Below, one piece after another: positions 1 to 9,479 of a DNA stretch of 64,000 nucleotides. The first letter of the stretch is position 1. Every line of letters starts with the position of its first letter. The DNA comes from Prorocentrum cordatum (Eukaryota; Sar; Dinophyceae; Prorocentrales; Prorocentraceae), in assembly GCA_963575745.1 (NCBI GenBank), contig CAUYUJ010015713.1:211336-275335 (forward strand), written 5' to 3'. Under the pieces are notes generated by a model that saw nothing but the letters and a program-made list of their open reading frames with translations, did no database searches and had not been told where the DNA came from. Position numbers and translations under genes: made by a program.

Positions 1-1050
1 GCGCTCGATCAAGACATGTCTGACGCTGTTGAAAGAGCAGGCGGAAATTTCGGGTGCACAGAAGAAGTACAATTCATCGGGGGAGAGGCTCTGTCGGAAA
101 TGCGCGGAGGGGCGAGAGAACGAGGTGCGACGCGACGTGCGCGGCGCGCGGAGGAGCGTTCTCGGACACGAAACATTTGCAGCAGCAACAGGTGAGGAAT
201 CATCAAAAGGCGACAGGAGCGGCGCGTGCAAGAGAAGACTACCGAAGTCGGAGAGGTCGTTTGGCGTCTCGGAGCTCTCGTGGGCCGTCTTGAAGGCTTT
301 TTGGGGGGCCTTTTTGGCCCGTGCTTAGGCCCTCTTGACCCCGGAAAAGTCCCGTGATGCGCTCGTGCCGGTCCCGGGGGGGGCAAATCTCCAGTTTGAG
401 GTCCCTGGGGGGGTTATGGGGGATCTCTGGGGAGGCATCTCGCAGGCTTCGTGGAGGTAGTTTCGAAGTTAACTGATAGCCGTTTTGGGACATTTTGGGG
501 CCTCTTTTGGGCCTCTCGGATTCTCTTTGGAGGTCTTTTGGGGGTCTCTTGGGACCTTCTGGGCGGCTCGCGGGATCCCACAGGGCCAGGTGGGAGCGGA
601 AGGCTCGGATTTTCGGTTCGGGCTCCGCCGCTGGGGCCCCTCTAGGAGCCGTCTTGGGATTCTTTTGGGCCGATTCGGGAGCCTCTGGGGCCGTCTTGGC
701 GCCGTTTTGGGCCGTTTTGGGCGCCTTGTGGGACCTTTTTGGGACGTCATGGGGTGGCCTTGGGGGCCTCTTAGACTGGCTGGAACTCCGTGCAGGCTGA
801 AAAGTCGTCGTTGCAAAAAAACGTACGTTTCCCAATGGAAAATCAATGATGCTCGCTGCTTTCGACCTTGTTGGAGCGCCCCTTCGGGGCCTCTTGGAGC
901 GTCTTGGAGGCATCGTGAGCTGTCTCGAGCCCATATTGGCGCATCTTGGAGCCACTGAAGGCCACGTGGAGGTCCTCTTGAGCCGTCGTGGTGCGCCCCG
1001 GGGCCATTCCGAGGCCGCCGGAGGAGTCCCTGCAGGATTTTCGGGAGCGG
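1..1050. repeat. G-rich GGCCTCTTGGG-type degenerate minisatellite
   Basis: From about 280 to 1050 the + strand is an irregular series of short blocks built on GGCCTCTTGGG / GGGGCCGTCTTGG. Open frames here are repetitive (Pro/Lys/Arg on one strand, Gly/Leu/Trp on the other) and are products of the repeat. The first 270 bases carry short open frames of mixed composition in which an exon cannot be excluded, but nothing is recognisable. The same repeat type recurs at 9480-10060, 35280-36120, 36800-37370, 63350-63510 and 63810-63900. Confidence 0.6.
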
Positions 1051-1139
1051 ATGGGAGTGCGCGCACACAAATGTTTGTTGATCACGCTTTGTCGCTCTTT
1101 GGTTTATGCTCATAGCCTTTGACCCCGCAGATTAACCGG
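1051..1139 (+). repeat. Split direct repeat A1 (left end of YR element)
   Basis: About 89 bp beginning ATGGGAGTGCG and ending AACCGG recurs at 7508-7597 with scattered substitutions. The shared core includes GTTTGTTGATCACGCTTTGT. Homology stops abruptly at both edges, which sets the left terminus of the element. Confidence 0.8.
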
Positions 1140-1520
1140 AGAAGTCCGGGGCCCACCGTCTGCGCGCTGGGCGCGGGTGTCGCGCACTGGCAGTGGGCGG
1201 TCCGTGTGCCCCTGGCCTCGCCCCCGGAGGTTCGACGCCTCTCGCCAGAGCCGGCGAGGGAGACACCGCCCAGTCTCGAGTCGGTGGTCGCGGGCGCCCT
1301 CGAGGAGCTGGGCGCCCGACGCGGGGGCTTGCCGCCTCCTTGGCCGGGCGACCCGCGGGAACGTCGGGGGTCGCCGATCGGCGCGAGCAGGCCCTCGAGC
1401 ACGTGGAGTGCCGCTGCGAGTGCCCGAGCTGCGAAGTCTCGGCAGGCGGCGGCTGGGGCGCGGCGCTGGGTCTAGTCTCGGTCGCTTTGCAGGTGAGGGG
1501 CTGGCGGGCCCGCCGCAGCG

Positions 1521-2807
1521 ATGGCGGCCCTAGCGTGCAACGCGAGGCTGGTGATGGAGATGGGCGCAAACGGCACAGAAAGGGGTAGATTACCTAGGCT
1601 GCGGCCAGGGCGGGAGGTGGCCGTGAAGTACCCAGAGGATGCGCTTTGGCACGGACGGCTGTTGATAGGCTCTAGCGCGGAGGAGCTGGGAACACTGTCA
1701 GGCTGGAACGGGCGCGTGAACACCCCAGACGGTGACGAGTACGAGGAGGCGCTGGACGGGAGCCACCCTGGTCCGACAAGGCTTGCCATGCTCACGCTGG
1801 AGGGAGGGGCCCCGCGGATGCTTCGAGGAAAGTTTTACCGGTTCAGGGGGCGCCCGACGGACGCGCAGCTGATTCACAAGGCCGTGGGGCACTCGCCGGA
1901 ACATTGCTGGATCACCTACGGCTCGGTAGGGCCGGAGCCAGTCGGGAGCATGGCGACGCCCGTGGATGGGGGGGGCGCGCCTGTCAGCGAATGCGTGATG
2001 ATGAAGCAGTACGGAGGGGGCCTCTTCGTGAAGCGCGTGATGGAGCGTCGCTCGGAGGCGGAGGCGCATTCTCGCATGCTGCTGGATATCGCGACTGGCT
2101 GCATCAGGCCCGCTGCCCCAGGCGACGAGGCCGCGGGGGGCAAGGATGCGGGCAACCCCCGAGACGATGGCAATGGCGCCGCCGCAGGGGAGTGCAGGAC
2201 CCTCTGGATAGGTTGTGATGCCCGTGGAGAACGTTTCAAGGAGTGGCGGCAGGTATGCTCGGAGTCGCGCGCGAAGACCTGGAGCGGCGGTCCCGTGGAA
2301 GGACTTCCCCCGCTTCTTCGCTGGATGAGTCAGGCCGCCAGGAACGGCGGAAACCCGAAGATGTGGCTCGCGGACTTCTGGCGGGACAGGAGGATCGTGA
2401 AGTCCGATCGCGTGTTCCACGAGCTGCAGAATCTGGTCGAGGTTGCCTATATCGGTGGCGCGGTCGATCAGCTGAACATGCCGGCTTTGCAGTGCTTCGA
2501 GCTCGTCAGCCGCCGCGCGTCGTCGATCGTGGACGCTTATAGCGGCAGCGGCGGTCCGTCATGGCAGATGGCGAGGCACTACGAGGGCGAGCCAGGAGTG
2601 CTGGACAGCGCGCCCCCCGCCCTGCGACAGTGGGGAATCGAGCGAGCGAGGGGCGAGAACGAGCTGAATACCGCCCGCGCACGCGGGCTGCAGGGCGGGT
2701 CTGGCGAGGATGACGAAGGTGGCACTGACGAGGCTGAGAAGGCGGAGAGCGGCAGAGGACGCGGCGGTGGCCGCGGCCGCGGTCGCGTCTCCGCCTCGAA
2801 GCCATGA
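1521..2807 (+). CDS. Gag-like ORF of the YR retrotransposon
   Basis: A 428-codon ORF starting at ATG 1521 precedes the RT ORF and overlaps it by 98 nt in the +1 frame, the usual gag/pol arrangement. I do not recognise a conserved domain. The N-terminal half is mixed globular sequence (for example a KYPEDALWHGRLLIG segment near residue 35). The C-terminal 60 residues are acidic and then turn into a Gly/Arg tract (GRGRGGGRGRGR), a plausible RNA-binding tail in place of a zinc knuckle. Position and basic tail support a nucleocapsid-type role; this is inferred from context, not homology. The overlap implies either +1 frameshifting or internal initiation for the RT. Confidence 0.65.
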   Translation: MAALACNARLVMEMGANGTERGRLPRLRPGREVAVKYPEDALWHGRLLIGSSAEELGTLSGWNGRVNTPDGDEYEEALDGSHPGPTRLAMLTLEGGAPRMLRGKFYRFRGRPTDAQLIHKAVGHSPEHCWITYGSVGPEPVGSMATPVDGGGAPVSECVMMKQYGGGLFVKRVMERRSEAEAHSRMLLDIATGCIRPAAPGDEAAGGKDAGNPRDDGNGAAAGECRTLWIGCDARGERFKEWRQVCSESRAKTWSGGPVEGLPPLLRWMSQAARNGGNPKMWLADFWRDRRIVKSDRVFHELQNLVEVAYIGGAVDQLNMPALQCFELVSRRASSIVDAYSGSGGPSWQMARHYEGEPGVLDSAPPALRQWGIERARGENELNTARARGLQGGSGEDDEGGTDEAEKAESGRGRGGGRGRGRVSASKP

Positions 2808-4521
2808 CGGACCAGGGGACCCGGGCGCGTGCTCCCAGCCCGGGCCCCCGATGCGTGGGAGCGGGGGCAGCGGCCCCCTCTGCGGGCACCAGGGACCTCT
2901 TCCCGCTACCTCGGGAGGAGGCGCCCGCGCGGCCAGCGAAGCAGGGCGCGGCAGGAGGCTGGCCAGGTGGCGCGCGCGCCGCCGGGAGAGCGATCTGGTT
3001 GACAGCGCGCTCAGCGCACTTAATTGGACGCATGGCTTCGAGCTCGGACATGAGGCCCAGCTTGAGGGAGATGAGATGCAGCGGGACGTGACGCAGTGCG
3101 TGCATGGGCTGGCCCAGGGCGAGCAGCGCGCGTGCAGCGGGCTTGGCGCGCCGCCGGCGCAGGTGGCCCTTCGGGAGTTGCTGCGCGGCCGTTCCCTATA
3201 CGGCGCGGGGGCGGCCGACGACTCAATGGCGCCCTTTCAACGGAGCCGCCTGTCGCCGCCGGAGTCCGTGGAGGGCCCCCCCTACATCGGCGACGTCTGC
3301 GGCAGGAGGGGCCATTACTTCTTTGAGAGGGAGGGCGAGCGCATGCTGAAGCCCGTCGGCGAGGCCCAGGCTGACCTCGCACGCGACGACACTCTGTGCT
3401 ACTGCGACCCCGCTCTGGTGACTCGTAGGACCGCTTACACTACGGTTTTGAAGGACTTGATGGCGAGGGGCCTGGTCGACTTCACGCTGCAGCCGCTGGA
3501 GAGCGTCGGCATCTTCTGCGCGTGGAAGAAGGGTCGCGAGCGACAACGACTTATACTTGATACCCGCCGGTGCAATCAGTGGTTCAGACGGCCACCCAGC
3601 GTGGACCTGATCACTGCGGAGGGCCTTAGCAGTATCGAGCTCGACATCGATGATTCGGAGGTGGTGGGCTCCGAGCTGCTTGCAGATATAGGGCGGAAGC
3701 TTTCTGTGACGGTGGGCGTGGCTGATGTCAAGGACGCCTTCCATCGTTTACGGATGCCGCAGTTCCTGAGACGGTACTTCTGCTTCCCGCCCGTCCGCAG
3801 CGGCGCCGCGGGCTTGAGTGGCCGAGAGGTGGAGGGCCAGGCATTGACAGGCAACGAGCTGGTGAGGCCTTGCCCCGTGGCGTTCCCGATGGGCTTCTCT
3901 TGGAGCCTTTTCTTTTGCCAGGTGTCCGGCGAGGAGCTCGCTGGCGGCGTGGCGTCGCGGGGGGCAGAGACCCTGCTCCGTGACCGCGGGAGGCCGTTGA
4001 TACTTGATGGAGAGCGGCAGGGTTCCCTTCGGCACTACATCTACGTGGACAACATGGGCGCGATGGGGACCGACCAGACCAGCGTCGAGGGCACGCTGGA
4101 GGACGTGGTGGGAGCATTCTCCAGGAAGGGGCTGTTGGTTCACGAGCAGGCCGTCAGCTCTGGCGTCGTCGAGGTGCTCGGTGTCGAAGTCGACGGGCAG
4201 GTGATGCAGACTCGGGCGACTGGCAGGAGGCGGCTGCGGGCTCGGCAGGCCATAGCCGGGCTGCTGCAGCGGGGCCGCTGCTCAGGCAGCGCGCTTGAGG
4301 TGCTGTTAGGGCACCTCACCTTCCTGGCGATGTCCCGCCGAGCAGTGCTGTCGCGTTTTCATGCATGCTACGCCTTTGTTCAGAAAAACTACCTCCAGCC
4401 GAAACCATTATGGCCCACTGTGATTGAGGAGCTTCGCGTTTTTTTCTGGGCTTATCGTTTTTCTCTGTGGCGACTGGGCCCGTCCCTGGAACCGACTTGT
4501 GGTCGCCTCGCATGCTTCTGA
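2710..4521 (+). CDS. Reverse transcriptase of the YR retrotransposon
   Basis: A 603-codon ORF from ATG 2710. RT landmarks are in order: RLILDTRRCNQWF (about residue 280), motif A VADVKDAFHRL (about 336) with the catalytic Asp, motif B PMGFSWSLFFCQ (about 391), and motif C YIYVDNMG (about 442), followed by thumb-like GVEV and LLGHLTFLAMSRR segments. Motif C reads YVDN where most reverse transcriptases have YxDD, so the second catalytic Asp is Asn. The first 170 residues are low-complexity and basic/Gly-rich, so the functional protein may begin later. The frame runs out at 4521, where the RNase H domain continues in another frame (about 4480 on), so this pol gene is broken or spliced. Confidence 0.85.
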   Translation: MTKVALTRLRRRRAAEDAAVAAAAVASPPRSHDGPGDPGACSQPGPPMRGSGGSGPLCGHQGPLPATSGGGARAASEAGRGRRLARWRARRRESDLVDSALSALNWTHGFELGHEAQLEGDEMQRDVTQCVHGLAQGEQRACSGLGAPPAQVALRELLRGRSLYGAGAADDSMAPFQRSRLSPPESVEGPPYIGDVCGRRGHYFFEREGERMLKPVGEAQADLARDDTLCYCDPALVTRRTAYTTVLKDLMARGLVDFTLQPLESVGIFCAWKKGRERQRLILDTRRCNQWFRRPPSVDLITAEGLSSIELDIDDSEVVGSELLADIGRKLSVTVGVADVKDAFHRLRMPQFLRRYFCFPPVRSGAAGLSGREVEGQALTGNELVRPCPVAFPMGFSWSLFFCQVSGEELAGGVASRGAETLLRDRGRPLILDGERQGSLRHYIYVDNMGAMGTDQTSVEGTLEDVVGAFSRKGLLVHEQAVSSGVVEVLGVEVDGQVMQTRATGRRRLRARQAIAGLLQRGRCSGSALEVLLGHLTFLAMSRRAVLSRFHACYAFVQKNYLQPKPLWPTVIEELRVFFWAYRFSLWRLGPSLEPTCGRLACF

Positions 4522-5110
4522 GTACGGCTACGGAGCCACCGAAGCGCGGTGGCCTATCGAGTTGGTCAAGGAGACTGGCCGACGTCGGGAGAGAGATAGG
4601 TTTCTCGTGCCAGAGGCGGCGAACGCCCGAGCCTCCGCTTCGGGAGAAGATTTCGCCTCGACTGCCCCCGCTTCCCTCTTAGATCGTGCCGAGGGTGTTC
4701 TAGGCAAAGGAGGGGCCGTAGGTTTGAGAGCGGCGCTGCCCCCCGGCGTCCGGGACCTGGACCCTGAGTTTTTCGGAGGTCCCTCGGGAGGGCCTCGTGC
4801 CCGAGCTTTGGAGCCCGACCTTGCGGGGCCCCTGGCGTTGGAAACAGGGGGTCGTGCACCTAGAGGCTCGTGCTTTAGTCATGAATCTGCGCAGATTGGC
4901 CCTCCTTACGTTCGGGCGCAATCTTCGACAGCTGTTGCTTGTGGATAACATGTCTGTGTGCCTCGCTTTCGATAGGTGTCGAGCCAGAGACTACCTTCTG
5001 CTGAATCAAGTGCGTCGTTTCTGCAGTTACTGGCTCGCGAAGAACATCAGTGCCGTAGTTCGGTGGATTCCCTCGGAACTTAACAGTGCTGATGGTCCTT
5101 CACGAATTTA
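4470..5110 (+). pseudogene. RNase H domain of YR element, split over two frames
   Basis: The RNase H start NRLVVASHASEYGYGA (about 4485-4535) is in frame 2. The rest, HLEARALVMNLRRLA through LLLVDNMSVCLAF to WIPSELNSADGPSR (about 4845-5105), is in frame 3. The order matches DIRS/LTR RNase H: xDAS strand, glutamate helix (E of HLEARAL), TDN-like strand (VDN), and a terminal N..AD..SR. In the first strand the expected Asp of DAS is His (SHAS), which would remove a metal ligand. Two frame changes plus the missing Asp argue that the domain is dead in this copy. A short intron between about 4700 and 4800 is the alternative for one of the shifts. Confidence 0.7.
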
Positions 5111-5304
5111 TGACCCTTCCAAAGGGGTAGATTGCAAACCACGGGGGGGGGGCGCTTTAAAGGTTGATGGGGCGCGGGTCCTCAGAGAGAGGTCCGCTTC
5201 AGAACAGGCTGTAGATTCCGCTTCTCTCTCGTTGCTGCCTGGTCGGCAGCCGACATCGGGCCGCGCGGGCGCTTTGGCTCAAACCAGCGGGGCCTCGGCT
5301 CCTT

Positions 5305-6604
5305 GTGGCTTTGATCGTGCCAGTCTTCTTTCTTCGAATCCTGCCAACGGTTCAGATAATCCACGTCGTGGCGCCGCGCCGTCTGGCCGGGGGCCAGATG
5401 CGGGGGCGGACGCTGGCGCCCCCCGCAGGCCCCGACCGCGCCAAGAAGGTGAGCGCGGGCCGGCGGAAGCGGGAGCTGGGCGCCCTGCAGGAGGCCGAGG
5501 CCCCGCCGCAGGCAAGACGAGCCTGGCTACTGTCGCCGGCGGGGCCACCCAAGGGCTGGGAAGCTCCGCGGGCCTCGCGCCTGCCCAGCCTGGAGGAGCT
5601 GACCCGGGAGGCGGAGGCTCCCTCCGGCACCCGACGCGCCGCGGCGTTGCGGCAGGGCGGTGCTCAGCCGAGCGTTTCGAGCAGCACTGGGACGTCGTCC
5701 GAAGGCGGGGAGTCGCCAGGCGCAGGGCGAGGGCGGGGGCTTTGCCGGCGGCGCAAGCGGCGGGTGGTGAACTTCGTGGCGGAGGCCTGCGAGCTGCTGA
5801 ACTCGGGCAGCAGTCTGCTCGGGCAGAAAGCTGTTCAGGGGCAGACCCGACGGCAGTGTCAGGCCAAGCTGGAGCGCTGGAAAAGTCACTCTCGCGTCGA
5901 CGATGTGAAGAGGTTCAGCGACGAGGAAGAGGACGAGTCACTGGTGCGTCTGTTCGAGAGAAAGTCAAGGCGCCCAGAGCCGCTCTGCCTGTGGGCGGGA
6001 ATCGCCAACGAGATGGTGAAGCGGGGAAAGGCCAAGATGGCGCTGTTCATCTTGCTCTCAGTGAGTGCCTACCTGAGGCCCAGCAGCATCCGCGGCTTGG
6101 GGCCGGAGAGGTTCTCGGCGCCCAGGTCCGCCCACGGACGCGGGAGCCTGCTGGTGCATCCAGCCGAGAGAGGAGTGCCAGACAAGGTCGGGGAGTACGA
6201 CCACTCGATGATTCTCGACAGCCCGTGGCTTCAGTTCATTGGTCCATTCCTGCATATCTTGGCAAATCAGAGCAGACTACAGGCGGTCTGGGGGGTTCGG
6301 ATACTGGGGGTACCTGAAGATGTTCAATCAGTGTGCCAAGGCGTTGAACGGGACGGTGGCCCCGTACCAAACCATGCATCCAGGCGCCTCGATCGACAGA
6401 GAGAACAGATGGAGAAGCCCCGCGGAAGTAAAACAACGGGGAGGATGGAAGGCCGACAGCAGCGTGATGAGGTACAAAAAACATGCCCGACCTCGACACG
6501 GAGAGCTGCTGTTCCCGTCAAGCCTCCCGCAGCACTTCCGGGCATGCGAATCGCAGCTCGAGGGTGATATCCTGCGGGGCAAGGCGGTAACGCGGTGCGA
6601 TTAG
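5305..6604 (+). pseudogene. Tyrosine recombinase of YR element (one frame change)
   Basis: Frame 1 (5305 to about 6260) gives a Pro/Arg/Ala-rich leader and then the catalytic core: LFILLSVSAYLRPSSIRGL contains the first active-site Arg. Frame 2 (about 6240-6604) continues with YQTMHPGASIDRENRWRS, EVKQRGGWKADSSVMRYKKH and the C-terminus. GGW and the Tyr of VMRY fit the last two catalytic boxes of phage-type integrases; the HxxR box is represented by HPGAS and is atypical. The two frames overlap around 6240-6270, so a single indel there joins them in principle. Its role would be site-specific joining of the circular cDNA. It lies between RNase H and the methyltransferase-like ORF, as in DIRS-like elements. 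Confidence 0.75.
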
Positions 6605-7086
6605 ATGTGAGTCGGGGGCAGTGGTTCATCGATGTATTCTCGGGTGCAGGAGGCGTGGCCCGCGCCCTGAGAAGTAACGGTTTTGCCTGTAGAGAGTTGG
6701 AGTTGAAGAGAGGGTTCGACATTCTCGACCGCCTGTCTTTAGTTAAACTTCTGTCCGACGTAAGAGCTGGAAAAGCCGCAGGAGCCATGATAGCTTTGCC
6801 ACGCACCTCTTTTTCAATGGCCCAAGCAGGGCGACTTTGGTCAGACAACTTCCCGATGGGGCTTCCCGATTTAGAGCCCCACTTGCAAGCCCGTGTGGAC
6901 CACGGAAACGCCTCGCTGAAAGCAACTGCGCAGCTTATCAGGGCGTGTGCATCCCAGCGGGTGCCGTGGATCTTAGAGAATCCTGGTAGTTCGTGCGCTT
7001 TCAAGACTCCAGTCCCCCAAGTGTTTTTACGACTAGGCTGGTGCCACGAGATAGTATGCGATCAGTGCCAGTACGGCACTCGATGA
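6595..7086 (+). CDS. DNA methyltransferase-like ORF of YR element
   Basis: About 163 codons open in frame 1, overlapping the end of the recombinase frame. FIDVFSGAGGVARALRSNGF is a typical SAM-binding motif I of class I methyltransferases. IALPRTSFSMAQ sits where Dcm-type enzymes have PCxTFS, and PWILENPGSSCAF carries the ENP motif. The Cys expected in the PC motif is Arg here, so cytosine-5 chemistry by this copy is doubtful. There is no in-frame ATG at the beginning (the frame opens at GTG), so it may be translated as a continuation of pol or be 5'-truncated. DIRS-type elements are known to carry methyltransferase domains at this position. Confidence 0.65.
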   Translation: MRLDVSRGQWFIDVFSGAGGVARALRSNGFACRELELKRGFDILDRLSLVKLLSDVRAGKAAGAMIALPRTSFSMAQAGRLWSDNFPMGLPDLEPHLQARVDHGNASLKATAQLIRACASQRVPWILENPGSSCAFKTPVPQVFLRLGWCHEIVCDQCQYGTR

Positions 7087-7429
7087 CGTAAACGAACAAA
7101 GTTCTTCGTAGGAAATATTTGCGTCGATGATTGTGGGCGCCTTTGCAGGCAGTGTAGGGCCCACGGGGGTCACTGTTCTGGAACAGGAAAATCGCATTGG
7201 CATCTCTCGGGTAAGTCTAATGGAGGCATTCACTGGACAGCACTTGCCGCCGAGTGCCCGCGCACGCTGGCGCGGGATCTGGCTTTCACCCCCTCAGCTC
7301 CCTGCAGGTCGAAGCTGCTAAATTGCTGTGAGGGCCTTGTCCTCTGCCCCTGACTTCCATAGACGCTGTCTTTCGCTCGCTTTTAAGATCCGCTCTTGGG
7401 GTCTGTGAACATCTGGTTTGGGATGGTTC

Positions 7430-7510
7430 GGGGCGATAGGCGCCCGCTGCGCGAAGACGCTGCCAGTGAGACTCGAGACGCATTCTCCGCTTAGTGAGAG
7501 ACTAAACATG
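7430..7510 (+). repeat. Split direct repeat B1
   Basis: 81 bp from GGGGCGATAGGCGCCCGC to ACTAAACATG, repeated at 7662-7742 with essentially one substitution (TTAGTGAG against TTAGCGAG). It abuts A2, giving the B1-A2-B2 right-hand structure. 7087-7429 lies between the last ORF and B1 and contains no other recognisable coding sequence. Confidence 0.85.
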
Positions 7511-7597
7511 GGAGTGCGTGCGCAGAAATGTTTGTTGATCACGCTTTGTCGCTCTTTGGTCTATGCTCGTGGCCTTTGGCTCCACAGATCAACCGGC
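7508..7597 (+). repeat. Split direct repeat A2
   Basis: About 90-bp second copy of A1. It overlaps the last three bases of B1 and ends at CAACCGG. About 65 bp of C/T-rich sequence separate it from B2. Confidence 0.8.
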
Positions 7598-7661
7598 CCT
7601 CCCCCCAACCCCTTTTTTTGATATTTCGTTTTATTCTGTGCGTCGGTCCCTCGTCTCACCT

Positions 7662-7742
7662 GGGGCGATAGGCGCCCGCTGCGCGAAGACGCTGCCAGTG
7701 AGACTCGAGACGCATTCTCCGCTTAGCGAGAGACTAAACATG
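7662..7742 (+). repeat. Split direct repeat B2 (right end of YR element)
   Basis: 81-bp second copy of B1. Similarity ends at AAACATG (7742), after which a G-rich unique stretch begins; this sets the right terminus. Confidence 0.85.
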
Positions 7743-7967
7743 ACCCCCCCGGGGGAATCGGGGAATTCGGGGAATTTGAACCGACCCCGCCCCCTCCAAA
7801 TCGACCGGGCCGGGCTCCCGGGGGAGGGGTTTGGGGAGGGGGGGGATTTCACGCGCCGATGAACCCCAAGGGGTCGGCGGATTCAGTCGCGTGTTTCTGT
7901 TTATCCGCTCTGGGTCTTGAGTCCGACCGATTTTTTGCAGAGACGGACGGAGCCAGGTTCAAGAATG

Positions 7968-8131
7968 GACGCGGTCTTGTTCGCGCCCATTTGGAGCCCG
8001 AAACGGGCCATTTGCTTGATGGGGGCGGATAGTTTCAGGATCCAGAATCCGCTTTGGATATTGAAGCGGTCCGTTCTCCTTGAGCAAATGCCCCGTTTCA
8101 GGTTCCAAATGGGCGTGAACGGGATTGCGTC
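7968..8131. repeat. Foldback element with about 53-bp inverted arms
   Basis: Left arm 7968-8021 (GACGCGGTCTTGTTCGCGCC...) pairs with right arm 8079-8131 (...GGGCGTGAACGGGATTGCGTC) with a handful of mismatches. About 57 bp lie between, including a smaller GCGGAT...ATCCGC stem. The size fits a MITE or foldback insertion. 7743-7967 is G-rich without recognisable content. Confidence 0.7.
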
Positions 8132-8159
8132 TTTTCGCGCCTCTTTCGTCGATTCTTCG

Positions 8160-8470
8160 GGTTCCCTCCTTCCGCGGGGCATTTGCGCGGGCGGGCGCGG
8201 AAACGGACGCGGGCGCGGCAGCCGCAATGGCGCGTTTGAGGGGGGGGGGCCGTGGCTGTTCATCGACCCGTTTGGTTTTGTTCCTTTTCCGCGGGATGCG
8301 CGGGCGGGCGCAAACGAGCGCGGGCGCGGCAGCGGCAATGGCGCGATTGGGAGGGGGGCGCGGGAAACCATCGCCTTTCATAGATGTTTCGCGTTTTGTT
8401 TTTTTTTCCCCGCGGGTTACGCGGGCGGGCGTGGGAGCGGGCGCGGGCACGGTCGTAATCCACGGGAATG
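8160..8470. repeat. Three GC-rich tandem units of about 118 bp
   Basis: Blocks of the form CCGCGGG...GCGCGGGCGGGCGC followed by a GCGGCAGC-GCAATGGCGCG segment start near 8176, 8299 and 8415. They are diverged and separated by T-rich interruptions. No coding signal. Confidence 0.55.
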
Positions 8471-8514
8471 CCCCCAAAGAACCTGAAACCGTGAACGCGG
8501 GACGTTCCGAAAAC

Positions 8515-8785
8515 ACTTGTGGGGTCACCCTCGAGAACCTTGGGAATCGACTCCCAGGGTTTTCCAAAACGACCCCAGGACCATTGTCAGAAAGCCCCCG
8601 CCTACTCGCCACCCAGGAAAAATTGAAACCCGCGCTCCCGCACGCACGCGCGCGCGCCCAAGCCGGGGCGCGCACGCGCACCCACGCGCGCACCCTTGGG
8701 ATCACCTTCGAAATCCCTGGGAATCGATTCCCAGGGATTTCAAAAGCGAGCCCAGGATCATTCTCGGAATATTCCAAGCGTTAAA
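8515..8785. repeat. Two diverged copies of a palindrome-centred unit
   Basis: Each unit has the order GGGNTCACC, a palindrome, then CAAAANCGANCCCAGGANCATT. The first palindrome (8536-8561) is imperfect. The second (8710-8741) is a perfect 32-bp palindrome with core CCTGGGAATCGATTCCCAGG. The units are separated by a CG-alternating stretch (8635-8695, GCACGCGCG...). Confidence 0.75.
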
Positions 8786-9186
8786 CCCAGAAGTGGGAGT
8801 GCTCCGGGAAAATCACATGTGAAATCATTTTCGGAATTGTTGACGCTTCGCGTATCCCCACCAGCGGGGTCCGCGTGATGCCCTCTTTTGCTGACACACG
8901 CTCAGCGGCTGGGCTCGCGTTCGGTTCGCTTCCACCCGCGGGCTGAACCGTGGCCGTCTCTTTCTAATTATCTGCAGGTGCACTCTGCGCGATGTCGCGC
9001 CAATTATCTGTTGCTGTGCCCCAGCCTCGGTCACACCGCCCTCTGGACTTCTCCTCGCGGGCCGCGATTCAAAAAAAATATCCCCACCAACCCATCCAGA
9101 AACGATGCTCAGGGGAGTTGAGGTGATCAGGGAAGCCGGGGAACATGCAGAATAACAAAGGGCGGGGGGAGCTGCCACAGACCCCG
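8786..9186. other. No gene recognised
   Basis: Mixed sequence without a long open frame of believable composition; I see no feature here. Confidence 0.5.
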
Positions 9187-9450
9187 AGAGGGGGAGGATG
9201 GAAGAGGAATCGTCGTCGTTGGAGGACGAGGAGGAGGAGGAAGAGGAAGAGGAGGAGGAGGAGGAGGAGGAGAATGATGAGGATATGGGGTAGGGCGAGG
9301 ACGAGGAGGACGAGAAGGAGGAGAAGGAGCAGAGGGAGGAGAAGGAGGAGAAGGAGGAGAAGGACGAGGAGGGGGAGGAGGAGGAGGAGGAGGAGGAGGA
9401 GGAGGAGGGAGGAAGAGGAAGAGGTGGTTGAGGAAGAGGAAGAGGAATAG
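9187..9450. repeat. GAG/GGA purine microsatellite
   Basis: Nearly pure purine on + (GAGGAGGAAGAG...). Open frames here encode Glu/Arg runs on + and Ser/Pro/Leu runs on - and are artefacts. Confidence 0.9.
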
Positions 9451-9479
9451 GACGGCGAACCGAAGAGCCAGAAGCGTCT

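Larger units (their letters stand above)
1051..7742 (+). mobile_element. Tyrosine-recombinase (DIRS/Ngaro/PAT-like) retrotransposon
   Basis: A 6.7-kb element carries, in order, a gag-like ORF, reverse transcriptase, RNase H, a tyrosine recombinase and a methyltransferase-like ORF, all on +. Its ends are split direct repeats: A1 (1051-1139) on the left, then B1 (7430-7510), A2 (7508-7597) and B2 (7662-7742) on the right. That A1-ORFs-B1-A2-B2 layout is the known signature of Ngaro/PAT-type YR retroelements, which integrate through a circular intermediate and recombinase rather than an integrase. At least three frame changes (RT to RNase H, inside RNase H, inside the recombinase) suggest this copy is inactive, unless short introns explain them. 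Confidence 0.8.

Noticed and set aside
1119-1533. Short overlapping frames upstream of the gag-like ORF
   Set aside because: GC-rich random frames on both strands; none shows domain or codon evidence, and the region is the leader between A1 and the gag ATG.
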